Positions 1-8,894 of a stretch of 64,000 bases of DNA are shown piece after piece. A program made the translations under genes and the position numbers. The stretch is from contig NZ_CP009429.1 of NCBI RefSeq assembly GCF_001314325.1, positions 2,914,501-2,978,500 of the forward strand, given 5' to 3'. Under the pieces are notes generated by a model. It was not told the DNA's origin. It saw nothing but the letters and a program-made list of their open reading frames with translations, and searched no databases. The stretch is from Sphingopyxis macrogoltabida. GTDB taxonomy: Bacteria > Pseudomonadota > Alphaproteobacteria > Sphingomonadales > Sphingomonadaceae. Numbering within the stretch: position 1 is the first letter of the stretch; the number at the start of each line of letters is the position of its first letter.

Positions 1-2
1 CT

Positions 3-731
3 GCCGAAGCGAAGGCGCGAGAAGCGAATGAAACGCTAGGCGCCCTGAAGCAGGCGCTTGATCGCGGCAAGATCAGTGCGGAACGCTATTCGGACGCCAT
101 CGCGCAACTCTGGCGCAACTTCCTTGATCAACCCGATGGCTGGCTTGATGTCGACATCGCACCGGTCGACGGCACGAAATCCCTCGAAGAAATCAGCGCC
201 GACATCTCCGACCGCATGGGCGAGGCGTTCGGCAAAGTAGGCCAACAGGCCGCGGTCATGAAGGTACAGGTCATCGAGAGTGTCGCGCAGATGGTCGAGG
301 GCGCTCTGAGCGAGTTGGACCGTTTCGTCCGCGGCATTAAGTCCGGAAACTTCTTCGACATCATTGGCGGCATCTTCGGCGCGCTCGACAAATTTGGAAG
401 CATCTTCACCGGGGGCAAGGGTTTCAGCCTGTTCGGGATGGAGTTTGGGAAAATCTCCGGAGCCCTCGCCGAAGGAGGCCCGGCGATGGCTGGGCGAAGC
501 TATCTCGTCGGCGAAGAAGGGCCGGAGATTTTCACGCCCCACATCAGCGGCTCGGTCATTCCGAATGATGGCATCGGGCGCGGGGGTGGCATCGCGCAAA
601 TCGTCCCGTCCCCCTACTTCGACGTGATCGTGAACGGCCACGTCATGCGCGCCGGTCCCGGCATCGCCGAGGCTGGCGCGGCGCGCGCGCACGAACAATC
701 GGCCTTCGCCAGCAACTGGAAGCTCGCATGA
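3..731 (+). CDS. Phage tail tape-measure protein, C-terminal part (left end outside window)
   Basis: The frame is open from base 3 with no start, so the gene begins left of the window and about 242 C-terminal residues are visible. Tape-measure proteins set tail length and are ejected with the DNA. The visible end has a Gly/Phe-rich stretch (GGIFGALDKFGSIFTGGKG) followed by a GRSYLVGEEGPEIFTP segment and VIPN, a typical C-terminal signature of tape-measure proteins of siphophages. The stop overlaps the next start (ATGA), so it is translationally coupled to the following tail-tip genes, which is the usual gene order. An internal ATG at 216 is only an artefact of the truncated view. Confidence 0.8.
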   Translation, partial: AEAKAREANETLGALKQALDRGKISAERYSDAIAQLWRNFLDQPDGWLDVDIAPVDGTKSLEEISADISDRMGEAFGKVGQQAAVMKVQVIESVAQMVEGALSELDRFVRGIKSGNFFDIIGGIFGALDKFGSIFTGGKGFSLFGMEFGKISGALAEGGPAMAGRSYLVGEEGPEIFTPHISGSVIPNDGIGRGGGIAQIVPSPYFDVIVNGHVMRAGPGIAEAGAARAHEQSAFASNWKLA

Positions 732-1321
732 TCGAGCTACCCGATGGCGTCGTCCCGAACGGCTTTTCGCCCGCGCTGATCGACTATGGCGGCATTCTGC
801 GCCCGCCCACCGGCGGCGCGATCCAGCGCATCAATCGCTTGGGCAATCGCTTCCGCGTGTCGGTGTCGCTGCCGCCGATCCCCAACAAGGAATTGGGCCG
901 TGTCGTCGTCTCCCGGCTGCTGAAGGCGAAGACCGAAGGCATCCGGATCGAACTGCCGTTGGCAGGTGTGGAACAGGGCTCGCCCGGCGCCCCGCTGGTC
1001 ATGGGCGCTGGACAGGCGGGCGGCAGCATCATCGCGGACGGCTTTCGGCCGGGCTACGGCGTAAGCGAGGGCTTCTGGCTCAACATCGTTACCGGGGGCC
1101 AGTACTATCTCTACAACGCTGCCGCCCCGGTTCAGGCCGACAGCGACGGCGAAGCAACGATCCAGTTGACCCCGCTGCTCCGCAAGTCGCCCGCCGACAA
1201 TGACGTGATCGTCCTGCAAAAGCCGATGATCGAAGGCCTCGTGATCGGTGATGAAATCGGCTGGTCGATCAGCCTCGCGCATCACATCGGTATCAGTTTC
1301 GACATCGAGGAAGCGGCCTGA
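728..1321 (+). CDS. Phage distal-tail type protein, unknown family
   Basis: A 197-residue protein between the tape-measure gene and the tail-tip genes. It starts on an ATG overlapping the upstream TGA and its own stop overlaps the next ATG by one base. I do not recognise a named domain. The position just after the tape measure is where siphophages encode distal tail or baseplate hub proteins, so a structural role at the tail tip is inferred from position only. It has no signal peptide or membrane segment. Confidence 0.6.
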   Translation: MIELPDGVVPNGFSPALIDYGGILRPPTGGAIQRINRLGNRFRVSVSLPPIPNKELGRVVVSRLLKAKTEGIRIELPLAGVEQGSPGAPLVMGAGQAGGSIIADGFRPGYGVSEGFWLNIVTGGQYYLYNAAAPVQADSDGEATIQLTPLLRKSPADNDVIVLQKPMIEGLVIGDEIGWSISLAHHIGISFDIEEAA

Positions 1322-1923
1322 TGGATATCCTGACGCTGGCCGGGCTCGTCAAAGTCGAGCTGCCCGATGCGACCCTGCGGCTCTGCGACGGCGCGTTCGT
1401 GAAATGGGACGCCGAGACCTTCGAAAGCCAGGACGAAAAGTTCGGCACGATCGGTTCGCTGGAAACCCCCTCGCAGGGAACGGGCGACGACATCCCGGCA
1501 ATGCGCGCGACATGGCTCCCAACCTCGTCCGCCGCCGCCGCCGACCTGTCGCAGGCGACCTATCAGGGGTGCCGGGTGCGGATGTGGATCGCCGAAGTCG
1601 ATCCGGACACCGCAGCGGTTACTGGAACGCCGAGCCTTGAGTTTGACGGACAGGTCGATTCGACCGACCTCCTGATTGACCGGGGCCAGCGCGATCTCGA
1701 GATGACCATCTCGTCGCGCGCCGCGCGCCTGATGATCATCAACGAGGGCAACAATCTCAGCCCGCGTTGGCATAAGACGCTGTTCCCCGGCGAGACCGGC
1801 GAAGACAATGCCATCGGCGTGTCGGTCGGGGTGGCATGGGGCACGGGGCAGCCTGCGCAGACATCCGGAATATCTTCCGGCGGCAGCGGCGGTGGCGGCC
1901 GGCAATGGGCGGCGCAATTCTGA
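1321..1923 (+). CDS. Phage baseplate/tail-tip protein, hypothetical
   Basis: A 200-residue protein in the tail operon. The middle reads as a beta-rich domain (RVRMWIAEVDPDTAAV, FDGQVDSTDLLIDRG, LEMTISSRAARL), resembling hub proteins in which a probe domain describes a surface and a displaced quantity. The C-terminus is a glycine-rich linker (SGGSGGGGRQW). Coupled at both ends by one-base overlaps. Function assigned from position and general composition; no catalytic motif is visible. Confidence 0.55.
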   Translation: MDILTLAGLVKVELPDATLRLCDGAFVKWDAETFESQDEKFGTIGSLETPSQGTGDDIPAMRATWLPTSSAAAADLSQATYQGCRVRMWIAEVDPDTAAVTGTPSLEFDGQVDSTDLLIDRGQRDLEMTISSRAARLMIINEGNNLSPRWHKTLFPGETGEDNAIGVSVGVAWGTGQPAQTSGISSGGSGGGGRQWAAQF

Positions 1924-2336
1924 TGAACCTCGCCGAACGCGCCGCCGCGACCCAGAAAACCTACGACAAGTTCCGGGGCAAATCGTTCGACTGGCACGGC
2001 GCGACATGCGGCCATCTGCTGCGCTCGCACCTTCGCAACATGGGGCACAAGCCGCCGCCTATGCCGTCGTACCGCTCTGCCGTCGGCGCGAAGCGGGCGC
2101 TCAAGGACATGGGGGCGTGTGACCTCACCGCCCTGCTCGAAGGTCTTGGCCTGATGCCGATCCTCCCCGCTGAGATGATCGTCGGCGATCTCGCGGTACT
2201 GCCGGGCGAGGACGGCCCCTTTGACGCTGTGGTGGTCTGCGCCGGGAACAAGATGATGGGCTGGCATGGCGCCGGGGAGGGCTTGCAGATGATCGCCGAT
2301 GTCCTCCCCCATGTGAAGGCCGCCTTCCGTGTCTAA
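1923..2336 (+). CDS. Phage DUF6950/NlpC-P60-like tail-tip protein
   Basis: The 137-residue protein starts at the ATG overlapping the previous stop; a longer in-frame ORF from 1836 would overlap the upstream gene by about 90 bases and is not preferred. The segment KSFDWHGATCGHLLRSHL fits the W-x-x-x-x-C-x-x-L pattern of small phage NlpC/P60-like or DUF6950 proteins, which often sit just before the tail-tip host-specificity protein and may open peptidoglycan during infection. The Cys is in the expected place, but catalytic His and polar residues cannot be confirmed without alignment. Its last 8 bases overlap the next gene. Confidence 0.5.
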   Translation: MNLAERAAATQKTYDKFRGKSFDWHGATCGHLLRSHLRNMGHKPPPMPSYRSAVGAKRALKDMGACDLTALLEGLGLMPILPAEMIVGDLAVLPGEDGPFDAVVVCAGNKMMGWHGAGEGLQMIADVLPHVKAAFRV

Positions 2337-3945
2337 AGTGCTGCGGACGGTCGGAAAGATTGCCGGCGTCGTGGCGGGTGTCGCGCTGATCGCGTCGGGC
2401 GTCGGCTCGGCGCTCGGCGGGACCATGATGTTCTCCGCGCTGGGGGTGACGGCATCGGCGGCATCCATCGCCACCTATGCTGGGCTCGCGTCCGGTCTGG
2501 CCGGGATGCTTGCGCAGGCCACCGCAAAGAAGCCGCCAGCGCAGGGCAGCGTGAACCAGATCACCGTCGATCCGAATGCGCCCTCGCCCTACATCATCGG
2601 CGAGACCTATTTCGGCGGCATTCTCCGACACGATGTCGGTTATGGCGGCAAAGTCGGCAAGGTCCAGAATCCCTACCGAGGGATGGTGATCGAATATTCG
2701 GTGTGCGGGCCGGTCGAAGCCTTGGTCTCGATGCACGCCGATTTCGTAGAAGTGCCCTTCAGCGGCGGCGATGCGACGGGCTATTACGCCGGTTTCATGC
2801 ACCGGGACTATCAGCTCGGCGCCTGCCCTGAAGCATCGGCGCTGGTCCCGAATTGGACGCCGATGCCGGGGTGGGATGCATCGTCGAAGCTGTCAGGCAA
2901 GGCCGCTATTCTCTGGGGCGCGCTGTTCGACAAGGCCGGGAAGAAATACACCAGCGGCGTGCCGCAGTTCGGCGCCGTCTGGCGGGGGGTGAAGGCGTAT
3001 AATCCCCGGCTCGACGATACCTATCCGGGCGGATCGGGGGCGCAGCGCAGCAATGACCGCACGACGTGGGCCTACAGCGAGTGGCCCGACGATCACGCCC
3101 TGACCTATGCTCTGGCGCATTGGTACAGCGGGAAGAAAATGTTCGGCATCGGCCTGCCAGTCGATGCGATCGACGTTGAGGCCTTCGTCGCGTGGGGCAA
3201 CGTCTGCCGCGCCAATGATTGGAAAGTCGGCGGCGTCATCTTCGAGCCCGGTGACCGGTGGGCGAACCTGAAGCGCATCATGGCGGCTGGATCGGCTGAG
3301 CCCATCTTTTCGGGCGGCGTCCTGTCGGTCAAATACGACGCGCCTCGCGTGTCGCTCGTCACCATCACGCCCGATGATTATGCGGATGGCCCGATCCGCA
3401 CGCGCGGGATGCAGACGTGGGCCGAGCGCAAAAACACATATATCCCGAAATATCGCTCGGGCGATCATAAGTGGGAATATGTCGAGTCCGACGCGATCAC
3501 CGACGCCGGTTATCTCGCCGAAGACGGCGAGGAAAAGGCGGACACCTATCAGATCGACCTTTGCCAGGACAAAGACCAAGCCGCGCAGCTCACCGCCTAC
3601 AAGCTCGTCAATGGGCGCGAGATGTTCCCGATAGAGCGCAACCTGAAACCGCAGTTCCGCTTCTACAAGCCGGGGGACATGGTGACGATCGACGATCCGG
3701 AAGGCGGGCTGAACGCACAGGATTGCGTGATCGTTCGCCGGTCCATCGATCCGCAGACTCTCGCCGTTCGCTGGACCCTCATGTCAGAGACCGCGGGCAA
3801 GCATCCCTTCGCCCTCGGGCAGATCGGCACCGCCCCGCCGACGCCGACGCTGCTCGACCCCGCCGACCGCGACGAAGTGGCCAACGAGAACGGCGAAGAC
3901 CTTGATTACGACGGCGGGGATTCGACGACGGAGGCCGAGGACTGA
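2329..3945 (+). CDS. Phage tail tip/host-specificity protein (central hub)
   Basis: A 538-residue protein with a GTG start inside the end of the previous gene. An N-terminal hydrophobic Gly/Ala stretch (residues 8-60) is followed by a region like tail attachment proteins (ITVDPNAPSPYIIGETYFGG) and long beta-rich segments; the C-terminus is acidic (NENGEDLDYDGGDSTTEAED). Such proteins form the tip of the siphophage tail and connect to fibres. The identification rests on order (tape measure, tip genes, hub, fibres) and the characteristic N-terminus. It is shorter than lambda J. Confidence 0.65.
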   Translation: MSKVLRTVGKIAGVVAGVALIASGVGSALGGTMMFSALGVTASAASIATYAGLASGLAGMLAQATAKKPPAQGSVNQITVDPNAPSPYIIGETYFGGILRHDVGYGGKVGKVQNPYRGMVIEYSVCGPVEALVSMHADFVEVPFSGGDATGYYAGFMHRDYQLGACPEASALVPNWTPMPGWDASSKLSGKAAILWGALFDKAGKKYTSGVPQFGAVWRGVKAYNPRLDDTYPGGSGAQRSNDRTTWAYSEWPDDHALTYALAHWYSGKKMFGIGLPVDAIDVEAFVAWGNVCRANDWKVGGVIFEPGDRWANLKRIMAAGSAEPIFSGGVLSVKYDAPRVSLVTITPDDYADGPIRTRGMQTWAERKNTYIPKYRSGDHKWEYVESDAITDAGYLAEDGEEKADTYQIDLCQDKDQAAQLTAYKLVNGREMFPIERNLKPQFRFYKPGDMVTIDDPEGGLNAQDCVIVRRSIDPQTLAVRWTLMSETAGKHPFALGQIGTAPPTPTLLDPADRDEVANENGEDLDYDGGDSTTEAED

Positions 3946-4436
3946 TGGCTATCGTCAAGTTCCGCATCCGACGCGACACAGCCGCGAACTGGACGACCAA
4001 CAACCCGACCCTCGCCCTCGGTGAGCCTGGCCTTGAGACCGACACGCGAAAGGTTAAATATGGCGACGGCGCGACGGTATGGACCAGCCTCGACTATTCG
4101 GCGGCCGGGGAAGTCGATTGGACGGACATCGCCAGCAAACCTGTTAGCCTGATCGCTATCGCTGCCCTGACTCCGGCGGCCGACCGGTTCCCCTATTACA
4201 CATCGGGCAGCGTGGCAGCGCTCGGTACGATCACGGCTTTTGCGCGCACCATCCTTGACGACGCCGATGCGGCGACGGCGCGCGGGACGCTGGGGCTGGT
4301 GATCGGAACCAACGTCCAAGCCTATAGCTCAAAGCTCGCCGCCATCGCCGCGGCAACCCCGATTGCCGACGGCGCGCATGTCGCTGGGGGCATCACGATC
4401 ACCACTGTCGGCGGGATCATCACCGCCATAGCCTGA
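3945..4436 (+). CDS. Phage fibre protein with Mtd-like N-terminal domain
   Basis: A 163-residue protein. Its first 50 residues (FRIRRDTAANWTTNNPTL followed by GEPGLETDTRKVKYGDG) match the short N-terminal domain found at the start of the Bordetella phage major tropism determinant and many phage fibres, which anchors a fibre to the tail tip. The remainder is Ala/Thr/Ile-rich and repetitive, as in fibre shafts. It overlaps the hub gene by one base. There is no C-type-lectin variable domain here, so this is an adaptor or short fibre rather than a full tropism determinant. Confidence 0.65.
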   Translation: MAIVKFRIRRDTAANWTTNNPTLALGEPGLETDTRKVKYGDGATVWTSLDYSAAGEVDWTDIASKPVSLIAIAALTPAADRFPYYTSGSVAALGTITAFARTILDDADAATARGTLGLVIGTNVQAYSSKLAAIAAATPIADGAHVAGGITITTVGGIITAIA

Positions 4437-4446
4437 GGAAAATCGC

Positions 4447-4827
4447 ATGACCGTTCCGGCAACGTGGCCGCGAGACATCGCGGCGGCGGGCGGCGCCTAT
4501 TGGCAGTTGCCGCAATTCAACGATGAACCGCTCAATTGCGTCTTTACCGTGATGGACACCGATTACACGGATGCCGATTTTGAAGGCGGCGTGCGGGCTG
4601 CGTTCGAAGAAAGCAGCCCTGTCCTTAAGGCCTTTACCTTCTCCACCGAGCTGGTCGAGGGGCACACGATAGTAACCTTCGGCCTGTCCGAAAGCGACAT
4701 CCAAGACCTGCGCGAGGGCACTGACCCCGGCGCGAACGAAACCCTGTTCTGGAACCTGAAGGTCACGCCGGACGGCGAGCCCAAACGGACTTGGTTCGCG
4801 GGCGAATTTATTCTGATGGGAGCGTAG
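4447..4827 (+). CDS. Hypothetical phage protein in the fibre module
   Basis: A 126-residue acidic protein preceded by a GAGGAAAA ribosome-binding sequence ending 6 bases before the ATG. It has no recognisable domain, signal peptide or membrane helix. The C-terminal half (ETLFWNLKVTPDGEPKRTWFAGEFIL) looks like a beta-sandwich similar to small baseplate accessory proteins. The neighbours are fibre genes on both sides, so a structural or fibre-assembly role is an inference from context. Confidence 0.55.
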   Translation: MTVPATWPRDIAAAGGAYWQLPQFNDEPLNCVFTVMDTDYTDADFEGGVRAAFEESSPVLKAFTFSTELVEGHTIVTFGLSESDIQDLREGTDPGANETLFWNLKVTPDGEPKRTWFAGEFILMGA

Positions 4828-4829
4828 GA

Positions 4830-6998
4830 ATGGCGACGAGAGCAATTGTCGGACAGCCGCCGGTTGAAGTCTATTTCGGCGAAAACACCGTACTGGCCCG
4901 GAAGGCAGCGGACGATGCGGCCGCGGAAGTCGTGCGAGCCCAAGCATGGGCAGAAGGCACCGAACCGGGCGGACCGGGAACCTATAGCGCCAAGGAGGGC
5001 GCAGAGCTATCCGAAGCATGGGCAACCGGAACCGAACCCGGTGGCCCCGGCACGAAGAGCGCGCAGCAAATCGTCGACGAGATCGACGCCGGGACCATGC
5101 TCCGTCAAGCCGAAAGCCCCGAAGCTGGCTTGCTGATCACCAATGGCGGCGAAGCCTTTGCCGTGGTGTCCGATCCGGAGGCAGGCGGGGCCATCTATCG
5201 CAACACGCCAAGCTCGAACCTATATAACACCGCGGCGAAGGTGACCGGCTATTACATCCAGTCGTCGACCGGCGCGCTGTCCCCGAACGTATCCGCAGCG
5301 GTCAGCGCCGACATCCCTTGCTCGCCGGGCGATCAGTTCACCATCTCGACCAACGGTAACCGGCAGGCCGAAGTTGCCTTCTACACCGGGCCGAATGCGA
5401 CCGGGCCCATCTTGCCGGTCAACACCACGCTCGATCCCAAAACGGTGACCGCGCCTGCCACTGCAGCATTTATGAAGCTGACGGTGGCGTTTCCGGGCAA
5501 ACCCGAGCCGTCGCAGATCATGGTCAACGCCGGGGCCGTCGCGCTGCCCTATGAGCCGTTCGGCAGCACGGCTGAACTGGTTTCGGTCTGGCCGCCCTCG
5601 TCTGCGGGTGCGACGCTGCATCTTGCCGGGAGCGGGATCAGCTATGTCGAAAGCGCGCGATCGGGAACGCTGATCCGCAACGGATTTGTCGCATTCCCTG
5701 TGCCGAACCTGACTGCCGCGCCGTGCCGCGTGAACCTGCGCGACAACCGGATTGGCGGGGTGCAGCTTCGCGACGGGTCGGACGATTCCGCGCCCGACAA
5801 GATCCTTGGTACCGATCTGGGCGGCAACCACGGCTATCGCATCAGCGAATGCACCGCGAACGGGCATGGCAAGGTCACCGCCGACGAAGGATCGGTATGG
5901 GCGCAATCGGGCGTTGAGTCTGTGCTGGTCAAGGTGCTGGACGCGAACAAGCTGTTGATGGCGCGCCGGACGACGAACGCTTTCATGACGACCGGGACGT
6001 GGACGCATGTTTCGGGTGCGACCAACACCGGCAATATCGTCATCACCGCGCAGCTCGGCAAATCTTGGTTCCCGCCGCACAAGAATTACAGCATCCGCGT
6101 CATGGTCGATGGCGTCACCATCGAAGATCAGACGGGGGACTGGCCCTATTCGAGGGACGTCAAAATTGTCGAAAGCTGCGATTTCATCTCGCGCCCCGAC
6201 TATATCGCGTGGTGGGTCGCGAACGGCGGCGCATCGGGCGCCCCGGTCAACGCTGCGGCGAGCTATACGCAGACGCTGACCCATTATTTCGACCGCGACG
6301 GCCAACTGACGATCTATTGCGACTGGCTGGTCCTGAAATCGACGGCGATGGAATATCTGCGCGGCTTTCAGGTCGGGCTCCTCGGCTCGCCGCTCAGCAT
6401 CGTCGTACCCGGTGCGGTGCCGTTCACCTATCAGGGCAACAGCATCGATTACAGTCGGGGGGCCGCCGCCAACCTGACCGTCGCTGGTAACGAGGCGATC
6501 AAGTTCGACGCGGCAAAGCTGCAGGCGACGGGCGAATATGGATCGCGGGCGCTGACGCTGTGGTCCGATGCGATCTTTGCGACCGGCTTCCTGCCAATCG
6601 GCGATGTCGCCCCCGGCGTCCGCCGCACGCGGGTGGCCAATCTTGCGCTCGAAATCGAGACGTCGGGCAAAATCTATGGCCGCGTCCTCGACATCGGCGC
6701 CCGCACCGCAGCGGCGGGCGAGCGGTACAGCATGGCGGCCTATCGCCATATTATCCCGCGCAGTTCGGCGCGTCTCAGTCTCTACACCGTCCGCACCCCG
6801 GATGGTGGAGCTTATGTCTATGCCGACTGGATCGACAAGCCTGGCCTCGATCGGCTGCCGCTGCCCGATGACCTGATCGGCCGCAACTTCACGGTCGTGG
6901 AGGCGCGCGGCGTAACCCTCTCGGCGGGCATTGTCGCCGGGTCGCTGCCTGTCGTCGTTGCCAACGGTGTCGCGGCGCTTATCCTGCGGGTGGACTGA
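4830..6998 (+). CDS. Large phage tail fibre / receptor-binding protein
   Basis: The chosen ATG lies two bases after the stop of the upstream gene and gives 722 residues; an in-frame ORF from 4791 would run through the end of that gene. Residues 38-75 carry two copies of an AWA-x-GTEPGGPGT-x-SA repeat, a motif common near the N-terminus of phage fibres. The long remainder is beta-rich with carbohydrate-binding-like segments and no enzymatic motif. It is the last and largest gene of the structural block, the usual place for the receptor-binding fibre, and is likely the most variable protein of the phage. Confidence 0.65.
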   Translation: MATRAIVGQPPVEVYFGENTVLARKAADDAAAEVVRAQAWAEGTEPGGPGTYSAKEGAELSEAWATGTEPGGPGTKSAQQIVDEIDAGTMLRQAESPEAGLLITNGGEAFAVVSDPEAGGAIYRNTPSSNLYNTAAKVTGYYIQSSTGALSPNVSAAVSADIPCSPGDQFTISTNGNRQAEVAFYTGPNATGPILPVNTTLDPKTVTAPATAAFMKLTVAFPGKPEPSQIMVNAGAVALPYEPFGSTAELVSVWPPSSAGATLHLAGSGISYVESARSGTLIRNGFVAFPVPNLTAAPCRVNLRDNRIGGVQLRDGSDDSAPDKILGTDLGGNHGYRISECTANGHGKVTADEGSVWAQSGVESVLVKVLDANKLLMARRTTNAFMTTGTWTHVSGATNTGNIVITAQLGKSWFPPHKNYSIRVMVDGVTIEDQTGDWPYSRDVKIVESCDFISRPDYIAWWVANGGASGAPVNAAASYTQTLTHYFDRDGQLTIYCDWLVLKSTAMEYLRGFQVGLLGSPLSIVVPGAVPFTYQGNSIDYSRGAAANLTVAGNEAIKFDAAKLQATGEYGSRALTLWSDAIFATGFLPIGDVAPGVRRTRVANLALEIETSGKIYGRVLDIGARTAAAGERYSMAAYRHIIPRSSARLSLYTVRTPDGGAYVYADWIDKPGLDRLPLPDDLIGRNFTVVEARGVTLSAGIVAGSLPVVVANGVAALILRVD

Positions 6999-7037
6999 GA
7001 TGACCGACGGCACCGGCAACACCGAAATGGTCCGGTC

Positions 7038-7394
7038 ATGACCCAGAGCCTCGGAGACGCCGCAACGACCCGCGCCATCGCCGAACAAGTCGGCAAGGCT
7101 TCGGCCGAAATAGCGATCAGGGAATTTGTGCAGACCCATCCCCATTTCGCGCCCGCTGCGCCGAAGCCTGACACGCCCACCTATGTGAAGTGGGGCGCCG
7201 GTATCGGGGCCACCCTCGTTGCTGCCGCGATACTCTGGATGGCCAATACGCTGAACCAGCTTCAGATCACCGTCGCGCGCATCGACGAGCGGCAAATCAC
7301 CGACACGACGAAGGCCGACATCATCGAACTGCGGAAGCGGGTGACAGACCTCGAATCCTACCACCGGACACAGCCGACGGAGCGCAAGCAATGA
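7038..7394 (+). CDS. Small phage membrane protein (one TM, C-terminal coiled coil)
   Basis: A 118-residue protein with a soluble N-terminus, one hydrophobic segment around residues 50-69 (WGAGIGATLVAAAILWMANT) and a C-terminal heptad-like region (LQITVARIDERQITDTTKADIIELRKRVTDLE, given here as residues 73-107) that may form a coiled coil. Its stop overlaps the endolysin start (ATGA). The location at the head of the lysis cassette suggests a holin accessory or antiholin-like protein, but the family is not recognised. Confidence 0.55.
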   Translation: MTQSLGDAATTRAIAEQVGKASAEIAIREFVQTHPHFAPAAPKPDTPTYVKWGAGIGATLVAAAILWMANTLNQLQITVARIDERQITDTTKADIIELRKRVTDLESYHRTQPTERKQ

Positions 7395-8179
7395 CCCCGA
7401 TCCAGATGCTCGACATGGCCCGTCTCGCGGCGGCGAAGGTGCTGGTCCCAACCCCGAAGCCCGTCGTTATCCAGCCCCGCCCGGAACCGCGGATCGCGCA
7501 AGACCTGTCGTTTGCGCAGCGCCAGATCGATATCGACTTCCTCTGCCTCGCTTTCCCGCAGAACAAGCGAGCGAACCTCCTCCAGTGGGTGAAGCCGACG
7601 CAGGACGCCTGCTATCGCTGGGGAATCGACACCTTCCGCGAGGTCGCGAGCTTCCTTGCAAATATCAGCGTCGAGAGCATGGGCCTGACCCGCCTAGAAG
7701 AGAACCTGAACTATTCAGCGCGCCGCATGGCCGAAGTCTGGCCGGGGCGCTATGCGATCGGCGGCAAGGCGGCGAACGGGCCGAACGCGCTCGCGCACAG
7801 CCTCGCGCACAACCCTGAAAAACTGGCGAACAATGTCTATGCGAACCGCATGGGCAACGGGCCGCCGGCGTCTGGCGATGGATGGCGTCATCGCGGCTTC
7901 GGGCCAAAGCAGACGACGGGGAAGAAAAACCAGCAGGCGTTCGCCGACGCGGCGGGCATTCCGCTCGCCGACGTGCCTGCCTACATTCGCACGCCCGAGG
8001 GCGGGATGATGTCGGCAGGCTATTACTGGAAGGCCAACAATCTGGACGCCAAGGCGGCGACGCCCGGGTGGAAGGATGATCGGATCGCCGTCAACGGTGG
8101 CACCATCGGCCTCGCCGCTGTGGAAGCGATCGCAGACGACCTGATCGAAGAGTTGCTGCGGCGGGAGGCTATGGCATGA
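7391..8179 (+). CDS. Phage endolysin, glycoside hydrolase family 19
   Basis: The ATG at 7391 overlaps the upstream stop and gives 262 residues; longer in-frame extensions run through the previous gene. GH19 enzymes cleave N-acetylated glycan strands; phage members act as lysozyme-like endolysins. Visible signatures are ISVESMGLTRLEENLNYSA (residues 92-110), with E95 and E104 as candidate catalytic acids, a VWPGR segment near 116, NNVYANRMGN, and GDGWRHRGFGPKQTTGKKN where the family usually has GDGW-x-(Y/F)-RGRG-x-x-Q-x-TG. The first 40 residues are a Pro-rich extension without a clear signal peptide, so export probably depends on the holin. Confidence 0.8.
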   Translation: MTPIQMLDMARLAAAKVLVPTPKPVVIQPRPEPRIAQDLSFAQRQIDIDFLCLAFPQNKRANLLQWVKPTQDACYRWGIDTFREVASFLANISVESMGLTRLEENLNYSARRMAEVWPGRYAIGGKAANGPNALAHSLAHNPEKLANNVYANRMGNGPPASGDGWRHRGFGPKQTTGKKNQQAFADAAGIPLADVPAYIRTPEGGMMSAGYYWKANNLDAKAATPGWKDDRIAVNGGTIGLAAVEAIADDLIEELLRREAMA

Positions 8180-8535
8180 CCAACCGCACCCCCGTCGAGC
8201 AGATCGAGCGCACCCGCAACATCCTCGCCTTCCTTCTGGTCGGCGCTTTCGTGGCGGTGATCCCCTTCCTGCTGTTCAAGGTGATCCCCGAGAAGAACGA
8301 GCAGATCATCACCTACATGGTGGGCCAGCTCAGCGGCATGGCCGTCATGGCTCTCGGCTTCTACTTCGTGAACAAGGTCGGGCAGGACGCGATCGATGCG
8401 ACCAAGGCTGAGAACAGCCGGAAGTTCGCTGATGCCGTGGTTGCCGTCGCGCAGGCGACTGGATCCTCGACCCCCGAGCCCGATGTCATCCTGAGGCCGG
8501 GAGAGACGGCGCAGGCGGAGGAGCCGAAGTCATGA
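8176..8535 (+). CDS. Holin-like phage membrane protein
   Basis: A 119-residue protein with two hydrophobic segments (about residues 17-37 and 46-67) and a charged C-terminal tail ending in a Pro/Glu-rich stretch. Two-helix small membrane proteins directly after an endolysin are the usual form of class II holins, which permeabilise the inner membrane at the time of lysis. It overlaps the endolysin stop and the spanin start by four bases each (ATGA). No family name can be confirmed from sequence alone. Confidence 0.65.
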   Translation: MTNRTPVEQIERTRNILAFLLVGAFVAVIPFLLFKVIPEKNEQIITYMVGQLSGMAVMALGFYFVNKVGQDAIDATKAENSRKFADAVVAVAQATGSSTPEPDVILRPGETAQAEEPKS

Positions 8536-8894
8536 TCAGCCTCATTGCCTATGCGCTCGCGCCCCGTCTCGGCGCTCGCATGGCGACTGTCACCGCATGG
8601 GCGCTCACCATCGGACTCGCCTTCCTCGCGCTGTACCTGGCCTATTGCTGGGCATGGGATCAGGGGCGGGACCACGAACGGGCAAAGTGGGAAGCCGCCG
8701 CCGAACTGCTCGAAGACGCCGACGCCGCGGCCGATGCCGAAGCGCTGGACGTCGCCCACGATATGAAAGGACAGGTCGATGCGACCAATCAACGCGCGCG
8801 CGATGCTGCTGCCGCTTCTGATGACCCTCTCGCTGCCGGGATTGGCGAGCTGCGGCGACAGGGTGGCGGTCAAGGCGACCAAGCCGCCAAGTGA
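8532..8894 (+). CDS. Inner-membrane spanin subunit (Rz-like)
   Basis: A 120-residue protein with a single N-terminal membrane anchor (about residues 19-42) followed by a charged Ala/Glu/Asp-rich helical periplasmic region (HERAKWEAAAELLEDADAAA). That is the topology of i-spanins, which bridge the periplasm and fuse membranes at the end of lysis. Strong support comes from the second gene nested in another frame at 8779-9078, which encodes a small lipoprotein, the classic Rz/Rz1 arrangement. Confidence 0.7.
   Translation: MISLIAYALAPRLGARMATVTAWALTIGLAFLALYLAYCWAWDQGRDHERAKWEAAAELLEDADAAADAEALDVAHDMKGQVDATNQRARDAAAASDDPLAAGIGELRRQGGGQGDQAAK

Noticed and set aside
3945..4436. Diversity-generating retroelement linked to the Mtd-like fibre domain
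   Set aside because: No reverse transcriptase, template repeat or C-type-lectin domain in the window; only the N-terminal domain is shared.
5220..7451. A 743-codon reverse frame opposite the tail fibre
   Set aside because: Antisense shadow over the fibre and small membrane protein genes; Arg/Asp-rich without motifs.
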